Of a stretch of 64,000 nt of DNA, positions 9,074-16,420 are shown in pieces; the stretch's first letter is position 1; the number at the start of each line of letters is the position of its first letter. The position numbers were made by a program, and so were the translations under genes. The notes beneath the pieces were generated by a model that did no database searches, had not been told where the DNA came from, and saw nothing but the letters and a program-made list of their open reading frames with translations. Source of the DNA: JAUUSJ01 sp051880475 (GTDB lineage: Bacteria > Bacillota > Clostridia > Lachnospirales > Lachnospiraceae); assembly GCA_051880475.1 (NCBI GenBank), contig JBJEOA010000004.1, forward strand, positions 62,001-126,000. The letters are read 5' to 3'.

Positions 9074-11386
9074 CTATCTTCTCTTTTTCTTTTTTGGTTT
9101 TGTAGAAGATAATACTCTATTTTCGTTATCTACTTTTTTCGCTCTCTTTTCCGATTTGCCTACTGGCTGCTCATCTTTATCTAAAGCGTCTCCTCCAACA
9201 GATTCCACAGCTGGATTCATTTTAATTTCTTCTTTTTTACCTTTTGTTTTCATATAATACCAGATTGGTGCTGCAAGGAAAATAGAAGAATACGTACCGC
9301 AAAGGATACCTGCAATCAAAGTAAATGAAAATTCTTTAATAGAAGGTACTCCAAGAATATAGAGCACAAACACCATAATAAATGTTGTAAAGGATGTATA
9401 TATTGTTCTCATTAATGTTTGATTAATACTGCAATTAACAATATGGGCAATTCCTTTCTTTTTCTCACCTGTAATAGATAAGTTTTCACGGATTCTATCA
9501 AAGGTAACAATTGTGTCGTTGATAGAATAACCGACGATTGTCAACATACATGCGATAAAAGTGTTACCAACCGATAATCTAGCAACAGCATATAATGCAA
9601 GCACAACTAAAACATCATGAATCAAGGCAATAACTGCACTTGTACCAAATTTAATATCTCGGAAACGAATTGCGATATATATCAACATACAAATCGTAGC
9701 AATAATCACAGCAATAATGGCATCTGCCTTCATCTCACTGCTGACACTAGAACTAATATTTTCCGTCTCAAACTCTTCGATATTAAAATCTTTTCTTAAT
9801 TCCTCTTCTAATTTTACTCTCTGCTCAACACTTAACTCGCTTGTCTTTACAATAAGCTGATTTGCATCTTTTACTTTCTGACTTTCAGCAGTCGTTCCTA
9901 AAAATTCAGTAACTTTATCCACTACTTGCTTATCCATCTCATTTGTAATATCGTCTTTCATCGTCAAAGTCACAGAAGTACCACCTTGAAATTCCAAACT
10001 ATAATTTAAGATATTTCCAATCTTACTTTTATTAATTGGCATGAAGATGAATCCAAGTACAATGATTGCTACAGATGCAATCATACATACCTTGCTAATT
10101 TTAATAAAATCTCTCTCTTTCGTTGTTTTAAGTGTTCCAAAATATTTAATATCCTGTACTCCTAAATGATAGAAACTCCAAAGAAGGAATCTAGTAAGTA
10201 CAAGCGCTGTGAATAAGGAAAGTAAAATACCGATTCCAAGAGTTTGAGCAAATCCCTTTACAGTACCAGATCCTTTTATCCAAAGTACAAGCGCTGCAAT
10301 CAATGTTGTAATATTACCATCGATAATTGCAGAAAATGCCTTAGAAAATCCTGTCTTAATCGCATTTTGTACAGTTCTTCCTGCTGTAAGTTCTTCTTTA
10401 ATTCTCGTAAAAATAATAACATTAGCATCTACTGCCATACCAATAGATAATAAAATACCTGCAATACCTGGAAGTGTCAACGTTGCATTAAATCCATTCA
10501 ACGCAAGAAGTGTTAAAATAACATAGTCAATTAATGCAATACTTGCACAAAGACCAGGAATACGGTATACGATTAACATAAATACACAGATTAATGCAAG
10601 TCCAATTGCTGCTGCAGTCAAACTTGTGCGAATTGCATTTTGTCCAAGTTTTGCTCCAACTACGTTAGAACGCATTTCCTTTAACTCAAGTGGAAGGGAA
10701 CCAATACGAATGGTTGTGGCAAGTTCATTTGCCGCCTCATAACTTTCCATTCCTGAAATGGTACACTCACCACCTGTAATTGCCTCATTTACTGTCGGAG
10801 CACTAATTGTCTCTCCGTCGTAGATGATCTCAATTCTCTTACCTACATTATTCGTTGTGGCATCCGCAAATTTTTTCGTTCCATCTTTATCAAAAGATAA
10901 ATTTACCACATAGGAGGTAGTTCCATTTTTTTCCTCCATCTGTGCTGGTTCTGCTTTCTTTACATTCGAACCTGTGACAACTTCTGTGCCATCTTCTGTC
11001 TTAAATGAGAGAGAACCTGGTTTACCAAGAGCCTCTAAGATTTCGTTGGCGTTTGTCACACCTGGAATCTCAACATTAATTCTCTTCTCTCCTTCTTTAT
11101 AGACCTCTGCTTCCGTGCTATATCCCTCAACACGTTTTTGTAACTTATAGATTGTGTCTTTTATCTCCGTGTCTGTTGGATTTTTTGCCTGAATTTCGTA
11201 GGTAATACTTACACCACCAGCTAAATCAAGACCTAAATCTATATTTTGTGCACTGCCCACTTTACCTTTACCGATACCTACCTTAGCCATGTATCCACAG
11301 GCAATAGAAGCAATCAAAATGATAACAAGAATTAGGGCACTTCTTGTTTTTAAATTTTTCTTCTTACTTTTCATTTGCTCCCTCAT
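9074..11386 (-). CDS. secDF: Fused protein translocase subunit SecDF
   Basis: One 770-residue chain contains SecD (residues about 1-420, with NIDLGLDLAGGVSITYE and the P1-like domain) and SecF (from about 440, with LEFQGGTSVTLT and the SIND(T) segment). Each half has six predicted membrane helices. SecDF uses the proton-motive force to help SecYEG release exported proteins. The ATG at 11386 has AAAGGAG just upstream. The frame stays open for 46 more codons upstream, but that part lies in the leader element described separately and looks unlike SecD, so I exclude it. The C-terminal tail is Lys-rich. Confidence 0.93.
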   Translation of the reverse strand: MREQMKSKKKNLKTRSALILVIILIASIACGYMAKVGIGKGKVGSAQNIDLGLDLAGGVSITYEIQAKNPTDTEIKDTIYKLQKRVEGYSTEAEVYKEGEKRINVEIPGVTNANEILEALGKPGSLSFKTEDGTEVVTGSNVKKAEPAQMEEKNGTTSYVVNLSFDKDGTKKFADATTNNVGKRIEIIYDGETISAPTVNEAITGGECTISGMESYEAANELATTIRIGSLPLELKEMRSNVVGAKLGQNAIRTSLTAAAIGLALICVFMLIVYRIPGLCASIALIDYVILTLLALNGFNATLTLPGIAGILLSIGMAVDANVIIFTRIKEELTAGRTVQNAIKTGFSKAFSAIIDGNITTLIAALVLWIKGSGTVKGFAQTLGIGILLSLFTALVLTRFLLWSFYHLGVQDIKYFGTLKTTKERDFIKISKVCMIASVAIIVLGFIFMPINKSKIGNILNYSLEFQGGTSVTLTMKDDITNEMDKQVVDKVTEFLGTTAESQKVKDANQLIVKTSELSVEQRVKLEEELRKDFNIEEFETENISSSVSSEMKADAIIAVIIATICMLIYIAIRFRDIKFGTSAVIALIHDVLVVLALYAVARLSVGNTFIACMLTIVGYSINDTIVTFDRIRENLSITGEKKKGIAHIVNCSINQTLMRTIYTSFTTFIMVFVLYILGVPSIKEFSFTLIAGILCGTYSSIFLAAPIWYYMKTKGKKEEIKMNPAVESVGGDALDKDEQPVGKSEKRAKKVDNENRVLSSTKPKKKKRR

Positions 11387-11506
11387 AAACTCCTTTCCTT
11401 TTAAGGTAAATTGACCTGCCTGCTTTTTGCAGGTAGCCATAAATGAAAGCCCGATTGCTATATGCTTTACACTCCCACAATCGCTGTCGTATTCGCACTC
11501 CAAACT

Positions 11507-11610
11507 ATCTCTTTGCGTACTCATACAGTTTAGTCTGTCAAATGCCGAGCCAAAAACAAGTAAACTTGTTTTTAACTCATCGCTTGACAGAGACTTTCAT
11601 GGTAAAATTA
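11507..11610 (-). repeat. Dispersed intergenic element, copy A (secDF leader)
   Basis: The 104-bp stretch resembles 48678-48780 over its whole length, ungapped apart from small shifts. Read on the minus strand, shared blocks are ATGAAAGT, CGGCATTTG and GTATGARTACGCARAGAGAT. Copy A folds strongly: TCTGTCAA (11534-11541) pairs with TTGACAGA (11584-11591) around an inner stem AAAAACAAG/CTTGTTTTT (11552-11573). It lies inside the predicted 5' untranslated region of secDF. Confidence 0.55.
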
Positions 11611-11623
11611 CTCATTCTTTGAG

Positions 11624-11629
11624 ATTATA
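11624..11629 (-). promoter_or_regulatory. Extended -10 promoter of secDF
   Basis: On the minus strand TGTTATAAT forms an extended -10 element with consensus TATAAT at 11624-11629; no good -35 hexamer is seen. The leader would be about 230 bases and contain the whole of copy A. Confidence 0.45.
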
Positions 11630-11680
11630 ACACAAGTTTATTCACTTATAAAGTCTTTTTTCAATTTTACTCCAATCTTT

Positions 11681-12043
11681 TCACGCCAACATTCCTCCAA
11701 GCATTCCACTTGCCAAGCACAAAATAATCGTCGTAATCGTATTTGACGCAACAAATCCAGAAATTCCATGAAATATTACTGCTAAAGTACAAAAAACAAC
11801 TAAATACATTACCGATAATCCCATACCCCATAAAAATTTTTTCTCTCTTATCTTCTTTCCCGTCAAAAATCCACCGAGCAAAGTAACTATAATATAGGTT
11901 GCAATAAGAATAAGCGACACTGTCTTATCTCCCAACTCCCAGCGATATACGATAAACGCCAACACTACTAACATAAAAAATGTCACTATGTAAGATAAAA
12001 ATAAATTTTTCAAAAGTATCATTGCTTTCGCCTCTATTTTCAT
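11681..12043 (-). CDS. TIGR04086 family membrane protein (DUF3792)
   Basis: The 120-residue protein has four predicted membrane helices and the family features LGGFLTGKKIREKKFLWGMG and a Gly-rich end (ASGMLGGMLA). The family is typical of Clostridia and commonly lies by yajC, secD and secF, as here. No biochemical role is known. I use the ATG at 12043, which has AGGAAAAGGA upstream; the ATG at 12094 has its only purine run too close to the start. Confidence 0.78.
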   Translation of the reverse strand: MKIEAKAMILLKNLFLSYIVTFFMLVVLAFIVYRWELGDKTVSLILIATYIIVTLLGGFLTGKKIREKKFLWGMGLSVMYLVVFCTLAVIFHGISGFVASNTITTIILCLASGMLGGMLA

Positions 12044-12159
12044 ATTTATTTTCCTTTTCCTAGACTTTAAAAAAATAGCAAACTGATTTTCCATTCTCCC
12101 AAAATCTAGTCTCTCCTATTTTCTTTAGATACACTATATGAAAGAAAATATAAAAAAAG

Positions 12160-12186
12160 ACCGAGAAGAAAATTTTTCTTCTCGGT
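12160..12186 (-). terminator. Hairpin terminator at the edge of the gene desert
   Basis: ACCGAGAAGAA pairs with TTCTTCTCGGT and, on the minus strand, is followed at once by CTTTTTTTA. It would stop leftward transcripts arising in the gene-free stretch before they enter the TIGR04086 gene. Confidence 0.65.
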
Positions 12187-12820
12187 TTTAAAATAAAACA
12201 ATAGATGATAATAGGAGTTCATATGTTTTTTTACTTTGGTCTAAACCCCTCATTTTTTTGTTTTAAGGAATATAAGGTTTTCTTTTCTATCATCTATTAT
12301 TATAAAATGAGGGCTATTTCATTTGATATTTCCTGCAAAAGCAGGTATATCAGTTTACTTTTAAGCCTATTTAATCTTATACAAATATCTTTCTAAATTA
12401 CAAGTTACTTTTGACTCCTTTAGAGTCTATTATCAAATTCTGCTTTTCTATTATTGTTCTAGTTTTTTCGTGTATGAATAGCAAAATATTTTGATAGTCA
12501 AAGGTTATATTATCTATTTTATTTCATGTTTGTATGTTTAAATTTTATATGATACTAGATAGTTTTTATCATACTATTAAATATCCTCATAGTTTCTACC
12601 ACCATTACACGCTTTCATCAAATAGGATATTTTTATGGAATATTATAAGTTCACTAACAGATTTGCCCTTTTTCTGCATTTCCAACATACCGTTCTTCTT
12701 TTTATTCTTTGTCAGAAATTTTAGATTCCTCGTAAATTTTAAGATAATATGATTTTGTCCTAAAATTACAATTCCACACTCGACTTTCTATCTAGATTAG
12801 CTAATATGGTTTTTTCTAAT
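12187..12820. other. Gene desert of about 630 bp
   Basis: I find no believable gene here. The two rightward ORFs (12205-12396 and 12534-12752) have no ribosome binding site and an AT-biased Phe/Ile-rich composition. The stretch contains one copy of the small hairpin motif (12332-12367). On the minus strand an open run without a start just left of 12530 may be a decayed gene remnant, but I cannot identify it. Confidence 0.5.
12332..12367 (+). repeat. Small hairpin motif, copy 2
   Basis: CCTGC-AAAA-GCAGG is followed by TATATCAGTTTA and AAGCC, the same order as at 4031-4060. The stem closes with C-G where copy 1 has T-A. Confidence 0.4.
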
Positions 12821-12848
12821 AAAATGAAATACCTAGATACTTCATTTT
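12821..12848 (-). terminator. Terminator of mtlD
   Basis: AAAATGAAATA (12821-12831) faces TACTTCATTTT (12838-12848). On the minus-strand RNA the single mismatch becomes a G-U pair, so the hairpin is complete in the mtlD transcript and begins right at the mtlD stop. Confidence 0.6.
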
Positions 12849-12851
12849 TCA

Positions 12852-13994
12852 TTAAGCTAATTTTTCATATTCTGCGACAATGGCATCTAATAATCCTTCA
12901 TCTGAAATCTCTGTAATTTCTGCCACTGCTTTTCTTAATCCCATATCTTTAATTTTTGTTTGAAGCTCAACACTTTGTTTGTCTTCTGGATTGTCATAAT
13001 GTAAAGCTGCGCCTACACCTACTAAGAGGTAATCAACTGGTAATCCATATCCAACCGCTGTCATTAAAGGTTTGATGAGTCTATCTGTAGGACTTAATTT
13101 ACGAAGTGGCTCTCTTCCTACGCGAGTAACATCATCTTGGAGGTAAGGGTTCTTAAAGCGGCTAATAATCTTTTCAATGTAGGCAGCATGCTTATCTGCA
13201 TCAAATCCATGTTTTGCAATGAGTCCTGCTCCACTCTCTTTCATAGCAGAGGATACGATAGCAAATACTTTCTCATCCTCAATTGCTTTATCAATTGTTG
13301 GAAGACCATAAATCTTACCAAGATAAGCTGTAATACAATGTCCTGTGTTTAAGGTAAATAATTTACGCTCAATATAAGCCATCAAGTCATCAACAAGACT
13401 CATACCTGGAATCACTGGAATTTCTCCCTTAAATCCTGAGCGCTCTACATCCCACTCATAATAACTTTCTACTACTACGTCAATAAAATTCTCACTCTTT
13501 ACAGGTGGAACAATACGGTCTACTGCACAATCTGGGAATCCAACATACTCATCTGCAAATACTTTTCCTGCATCACTTAGATTCTCATACACTGCTTTTT
13601 TAAGCTGAGATGTTCCACGGATTGCATTTTCACATGCAATGATATTCATAGGAGTTTTGATTCCTTTTTCTTGACGCATCTCAATAGCTTTCGCGATTGT
13701 TGGTGCAATACGTGGTAAAATAACAAGTCCAACCGCGGTAGTAACGATATCAGCATCAGAAATCTCCTCTACTGCCTCTGGTTTTGTAGAATTTACTCCA
13801 CTAATTCCTTCAATTTTTTGATCTTCGCATGTAACATCCATCACATGTACAGTATACGCTTTGTCCTCATTAATTTTATCAATTACAGCATCTACTACAT
13901 CTGCAAACACTACATGGTATCCTGCCTGGTTTAACAATGCTCCTATAAATCCACGACCAATGTTTCCTGCTCCAAATTGTACTGCTTTCTTCAA
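12852..13994 (-). CDS. mtlD: Mannitol-1-phosphate 5-dehydrogenase
   Basis: The protein oxidises mannitol-1-phosphate to fructose-6-phosphate with NAD. It begins with the Rossmann motif KKAVQFGAGNIGRGFIG and carries LNTGHCITAYLGKIYG, typical of MtlD. The length (about 380 residues) is normal. The frame has an ATG at 14003, but the only Shine-Dalgarno sequence, GAGGAG, touches that ATG directly; the TTG at 13994 (or 13997) is properly spaced and gives the usual MtlD N-terminus. It lies about 220 bases downstream of mtlA on the same strand, completing the mannitol pathway. Confidence 0.94.
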   Translation of the reverse strand: MKKAVQFGAGNIGRGFIGALLNQAGYHVVFADVVDAVIDKINEDKAYTVHVMDVTCEDQKIEGISGVNSTKPEAVEEISDADIVTTAVGLVILPRIAPTIAKAIEMRQEKGIKTPMNIIACENAIRGTSQLKKAVYENLSDAGKVFADEYVGFPDCAVDRIVPPVKSENFIDVVVESYYEWDVERSGFKGEIPVIPGMSLVDDLMAYIERKLFTLNTGHCITAYLGKIYGLPTIDKAIEDEKVFAIVSSAMKESGAGLIAKHGFDADKHAAYIEKIISRFKNPYLQDDVTRVGREPLRKLSPTDRLIKPLMTAVGYGLPVDYLLVGVGAALHYDNPEDKQSVELQTKIKDMGLRKAVAEITEISDEGLLDAIVAEYEKLA

Positions 13995-14170
13995 CAAAGT
14001 CATCTCCTCTCTAAATTTGTTGTTATACGTTGATATAAAAACTTGATTTATTCTCAAATATCTTTATATCAATGCAGCTTTTTATAGTTTTTATCGCCTA
14101 AAATTTTACATATTTTACAAATATATACAATTTTAGACCGCAATATTCCTCATTTCGCCCCTGAATTGGG

Positions 14171-14200
14171 ACGTTTAGCATTTGCCAAACGCCGAGGCAC
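14171..14200 (-). repeat. Possible partial copy C of the dispersed element
   Basis: On the minus strand CTCGGCGTTTGGCAAATG followed by CTAAAC resembles CTCGGCATTTGACAGA followed by CTAAAC in copy A. It also forms a short stem (CGTTT/AAACG). It lies between mtlA and mtlD. The match is short and may be chance. Confidence 0.25.
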
Positions 14201-14216
14201 CTAAATCAGAATATTT

Positions 14217-16097
14217 TTAACTAAATGCTTTCATAATCTCGTCAACTGTTGCATCTTTCTTAAGATGTTCCATTAACTTCTCATCCTCTAATGTCCCAGC
14301 AATCTTTCCAAGAACTTCAAGATGTTCATCACCAACACCAGCAATACCAATAACAAGGTTCGCCGGCTCATCGCCACCAAAATCTACACCTTCTGGATAC
14401 TGTAATACTACAATACCTGATTTCTTTACTTTATTTTTTGCATCTGCTGTGCCATGTGGAATTGCCACACCCATACCCATATAGATACTAGCAAGTTTTT
14501 CTCTCTCACACATAGCTTCAATATAGTCTTTATCAACATAACCAAGTTCATTAAGCAATCTACCTGCCGCACGGATTGCCTCAAATTTTTCAACGCTGGC
14601 AAGACCAGTTTTTACCCCTCTTTTATCAAGCTTCATTAAGCTCTTTTTAGGCTCCTCTTTTGCTGTTGGTGCTTTTGTCACTGCTGTAGCTGCACCGCCT
14701 TTTGCATAATTTTCCAACTCTTTATAAAGAGCGTCTAAGTTTGGATCCTTTAAGAAGTTTTCAAGTGTCACAAGACGAGCCTGTGGTGCACAAGCTATTG
14801 CTCGGTCTTGTAAAATTGTCTGAACAACTGCTATATCTGCATCTCCTGGAATATTATCTACAGAAGTATTTTTTACTGTAATGCCAAGATTTAAATCTTT
14901 AATACGGTTACGGAATTTTGTAGCACCCATTGCAGAAGATCCCATACCAGCATCACATGCGAAAATAATCTTCTTAATATTTTCTGTCTTTACGTCTGCA
15001 CCTGTTAAAACAATACCTGTTGTTGCAGCACCTTTAGCGGACGCTTTCATATCGTTCATTTGATTTTTAGCATCATCTAAATTTTTAGCACCTGCCATCT
15101 TAACGATTGGAGAGGCGATTAAGAAAGATACTACAGTTGAAATGAGCACACCGATTACTACAAATGCAATCTTATCTTTAGAAGCCATTGACAAGAATGC
15201 AATGATGGAACCAGGTGAGGAAGGTCCAACAAGTCCACATCCTGTGATAGAGAACCATGTGATGGAACAAATATTACCAACAATTGGTGCAATAATTACA
15301 AGTGGATTCATAAGCACATATGGGAAATAAATCTCATGGATACCACCTAAGAAATGGATGATAATAGCACCTGGAGCGGAGTCTTTCGTCGCTTTGTCTT
15401 TTGAGAACATCATGTATGCAAGTAAAACACCAAGACCTGGACCTGGATTTGGCTCAAGCATATACATGATAGACTTTCCAGTCTCAAGTACTTGCTGTGC
15501 TCCAATTGGAGTGAAAATACCATGGTTAATAGCATTGTTAAGGAATAATACCTTAGCTGGCTCAATGAAGATAGCTGCAAGTGGAAGTAATTTATTCTGA
15601 ATAAGAATATCAACACCACCTTGAAGAATGACTAATACCGCACTCATAAATGGTCCGACTACATAATAACCGACGATTGCAATAATCATTCCGAGAATAC
15701 CAACAGAGAAGTTATTAATTAACATCTCAAATCCAGCTGGCATCTTATCTTCCATAAATTTATCAAATTTTTTGATAATAAAACCACCGAGAGGTCCCAT
15801 TACCATAGCACCCATTAACATTGGGTAGTCTGGTGCTCCAGCGATAACACCAATAACAGCAATTCCACCCATAACTCCTCCGCGGTCTCCTCCGACCATC
15901 TTACCACCTGTGTAGGCGATTAATACAGGAAGTAAGTAATTAAGCATTGGGCTTACGAGTGAAGCAAGCTTCTCATTAGGAAACCAACCTGCCTCAATAA
16001 ATAATGCGGTAACAAAACCCCAGGCAATGAATGCACCGATATTCGGCATAACCATGGAGCTTAAAAACTTACCAAAACGTTGTACTGCGTTTTTCAT
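14217..16097 (-). CDS. mtlA: PTS mannitol-specific transporter, fused EIICBA
   Basis: The 626-residue protein imports mannitol and phosphorylates it. The N-terminal EIIC domain (about 340 residues) is membrane-bound and includes GGDRGGVMGGIAVIG and NNAINHGIFTPIG. The EIIB domain has the phosphocysteine motif ACDAGMGSSAMGA. The EIIA domain has the phosphohistidine motif GVAIPHGTA and ends normally. All three parts are on one chain, as in E. coli MtlA, whereas many Firmicutes have a separate EIIA. The ATG at 16097 has GGAAAGGGGA upstream; the longer form from 16139 adds a charged peptide with no such site. It is divergent from mtlR. Confidence 0.96.
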   Translation of the reverse strand: MKNAVQRFGKFLSSMVMPNIGAFIAWGFVTALFIEAGWFPNEKLASLVSPMLNYLLPVLIAYTGGKMVGGDRGGVMGGIAVIGVIAGAPDYPMLMGAMVMGPLGGFIIKKFDKFMEDKMPAGFEMLINNFSVGILGMIIAIVGYYVVGPFMSAVLVILQGGVDILIQNKLLPLAAIFIEPAKVLFLNNAINHGIFTPIGAQQVLETGKSIMYMLEPNPGPGLGVLLAYMMFSKDKATKDSAPGAIIIHFLGGIHEIYFPYVLMNPLVIIAPIVGNICSITWFSITGCGLVGPSSPGSIIAFLSMASKDKIAFVVIGVLISTVVSFLIASPIVKMAGAKNLDDAKNQMNDMKASAKGAATTGIVLTGADVKTENIKKIIFACDAGMGSSAMGATKFRNRIKDLNLGITVKNTSVDNIPGDADIAVVQTILQDRAIACAPQARLVTLENFLKDPNLDALYKELENYAKGGAATAVTKAPTAKEEPKKSLMKLDKRGVKTGLASVEKFEAIRAAGRLLNELGYVDKDYIEAMCEREKLASIYMGMGVAIPHGTADAKNKVKKSGIVVLQYPEGVDFGGDEPANLVIGIAGVGDEHLEVLGKIAGTLEDEKLMEHLKKDATVDEIMKAFS

Positions 16098-16177
16098 AAA
16101 ATTTTCCCCTTTCCTATGTAATTCGTGATTTTTCACCATCGCCTTTTTGAAAAATCATTGATTTATTTGATGATTAA

Positions 16178-16206
16178 ATTATACTAAATGAAACCTCTAA
16201 AATCAA
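16178..16206 (-). promoter_or_regulatory. Promoter of mtlA
   Basis: On the minus strand TTGATT (16201-16206), a 17-bp spacer and TATAAT (16178-16183) lie about 80 bases before the mtlA start. The TTTGTCA repeats lie just upstream, where an activator would bind. Confidence 0.6.
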
Positions 16207-16223
16207 AACAATGATTCGTCATA

Positions 16224-16289
16224 TTTGTCATTATTCATTTGTGACACAAAGCTTTTAATGTGCATTTGTCACAAGTATTTTATGACAAA
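16224..16289. promoter_or_regulatory. Probable MtlR binding region with nested inverted repeats
   Basis: The region holds TTTGTCA at 16224-16230, the perfect palindrome TTTGTGACACAAA at 16238-16250, and TTTGTCA (16265-16271) facing TGACAAA (16283-16289) across 11 bases. It lies directly upstream of the mtlA -35 box and between mtlA and the activator gene. Known MtlR sites in bacilli contain TTGTCA-type half-sites, which agrees, but the assignment is inferred from position and symmetry. Confidence 0.55.
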
Positions 16290-16344
16290 ACTAAAAAAAC
16301 GCAAAAATATCTATACATTTTTTCTAAATTCTGTTTGATTACGA

Positions 16345-16373
16345 TTGTTTTCTTTTTAAATTTCTTGTATAAT
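16345..16373 (+). promoter_or_regulatory. Promoter of mtlR
   Basis: TTGTTT (16345-16350), a 17-bp spacer and TATAAT (16368-16373) give a leader of about 40 bases ending in a strong AAAGGAGG ribosome binding site. Confidence 0.65.
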
Positions 16374-16420
16374 CAAAAATATAGATTAATTATAGAAACA
16401 AAAGAAAGGAGGCACTCTTT

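Noticed and set aside
11387..11524. 46-codon N-terminal extension of SecDF
   Set aside because: The ATG at 11386 has a much better ribosome binding site, and the extension is unlike SecD and falls in a dispersed repeat.
12205..12752. Two rightward ORFs in the gene desert
   Set aside because: They lack ribosome binding sites and any recognisable motif, and their composition follows base content.
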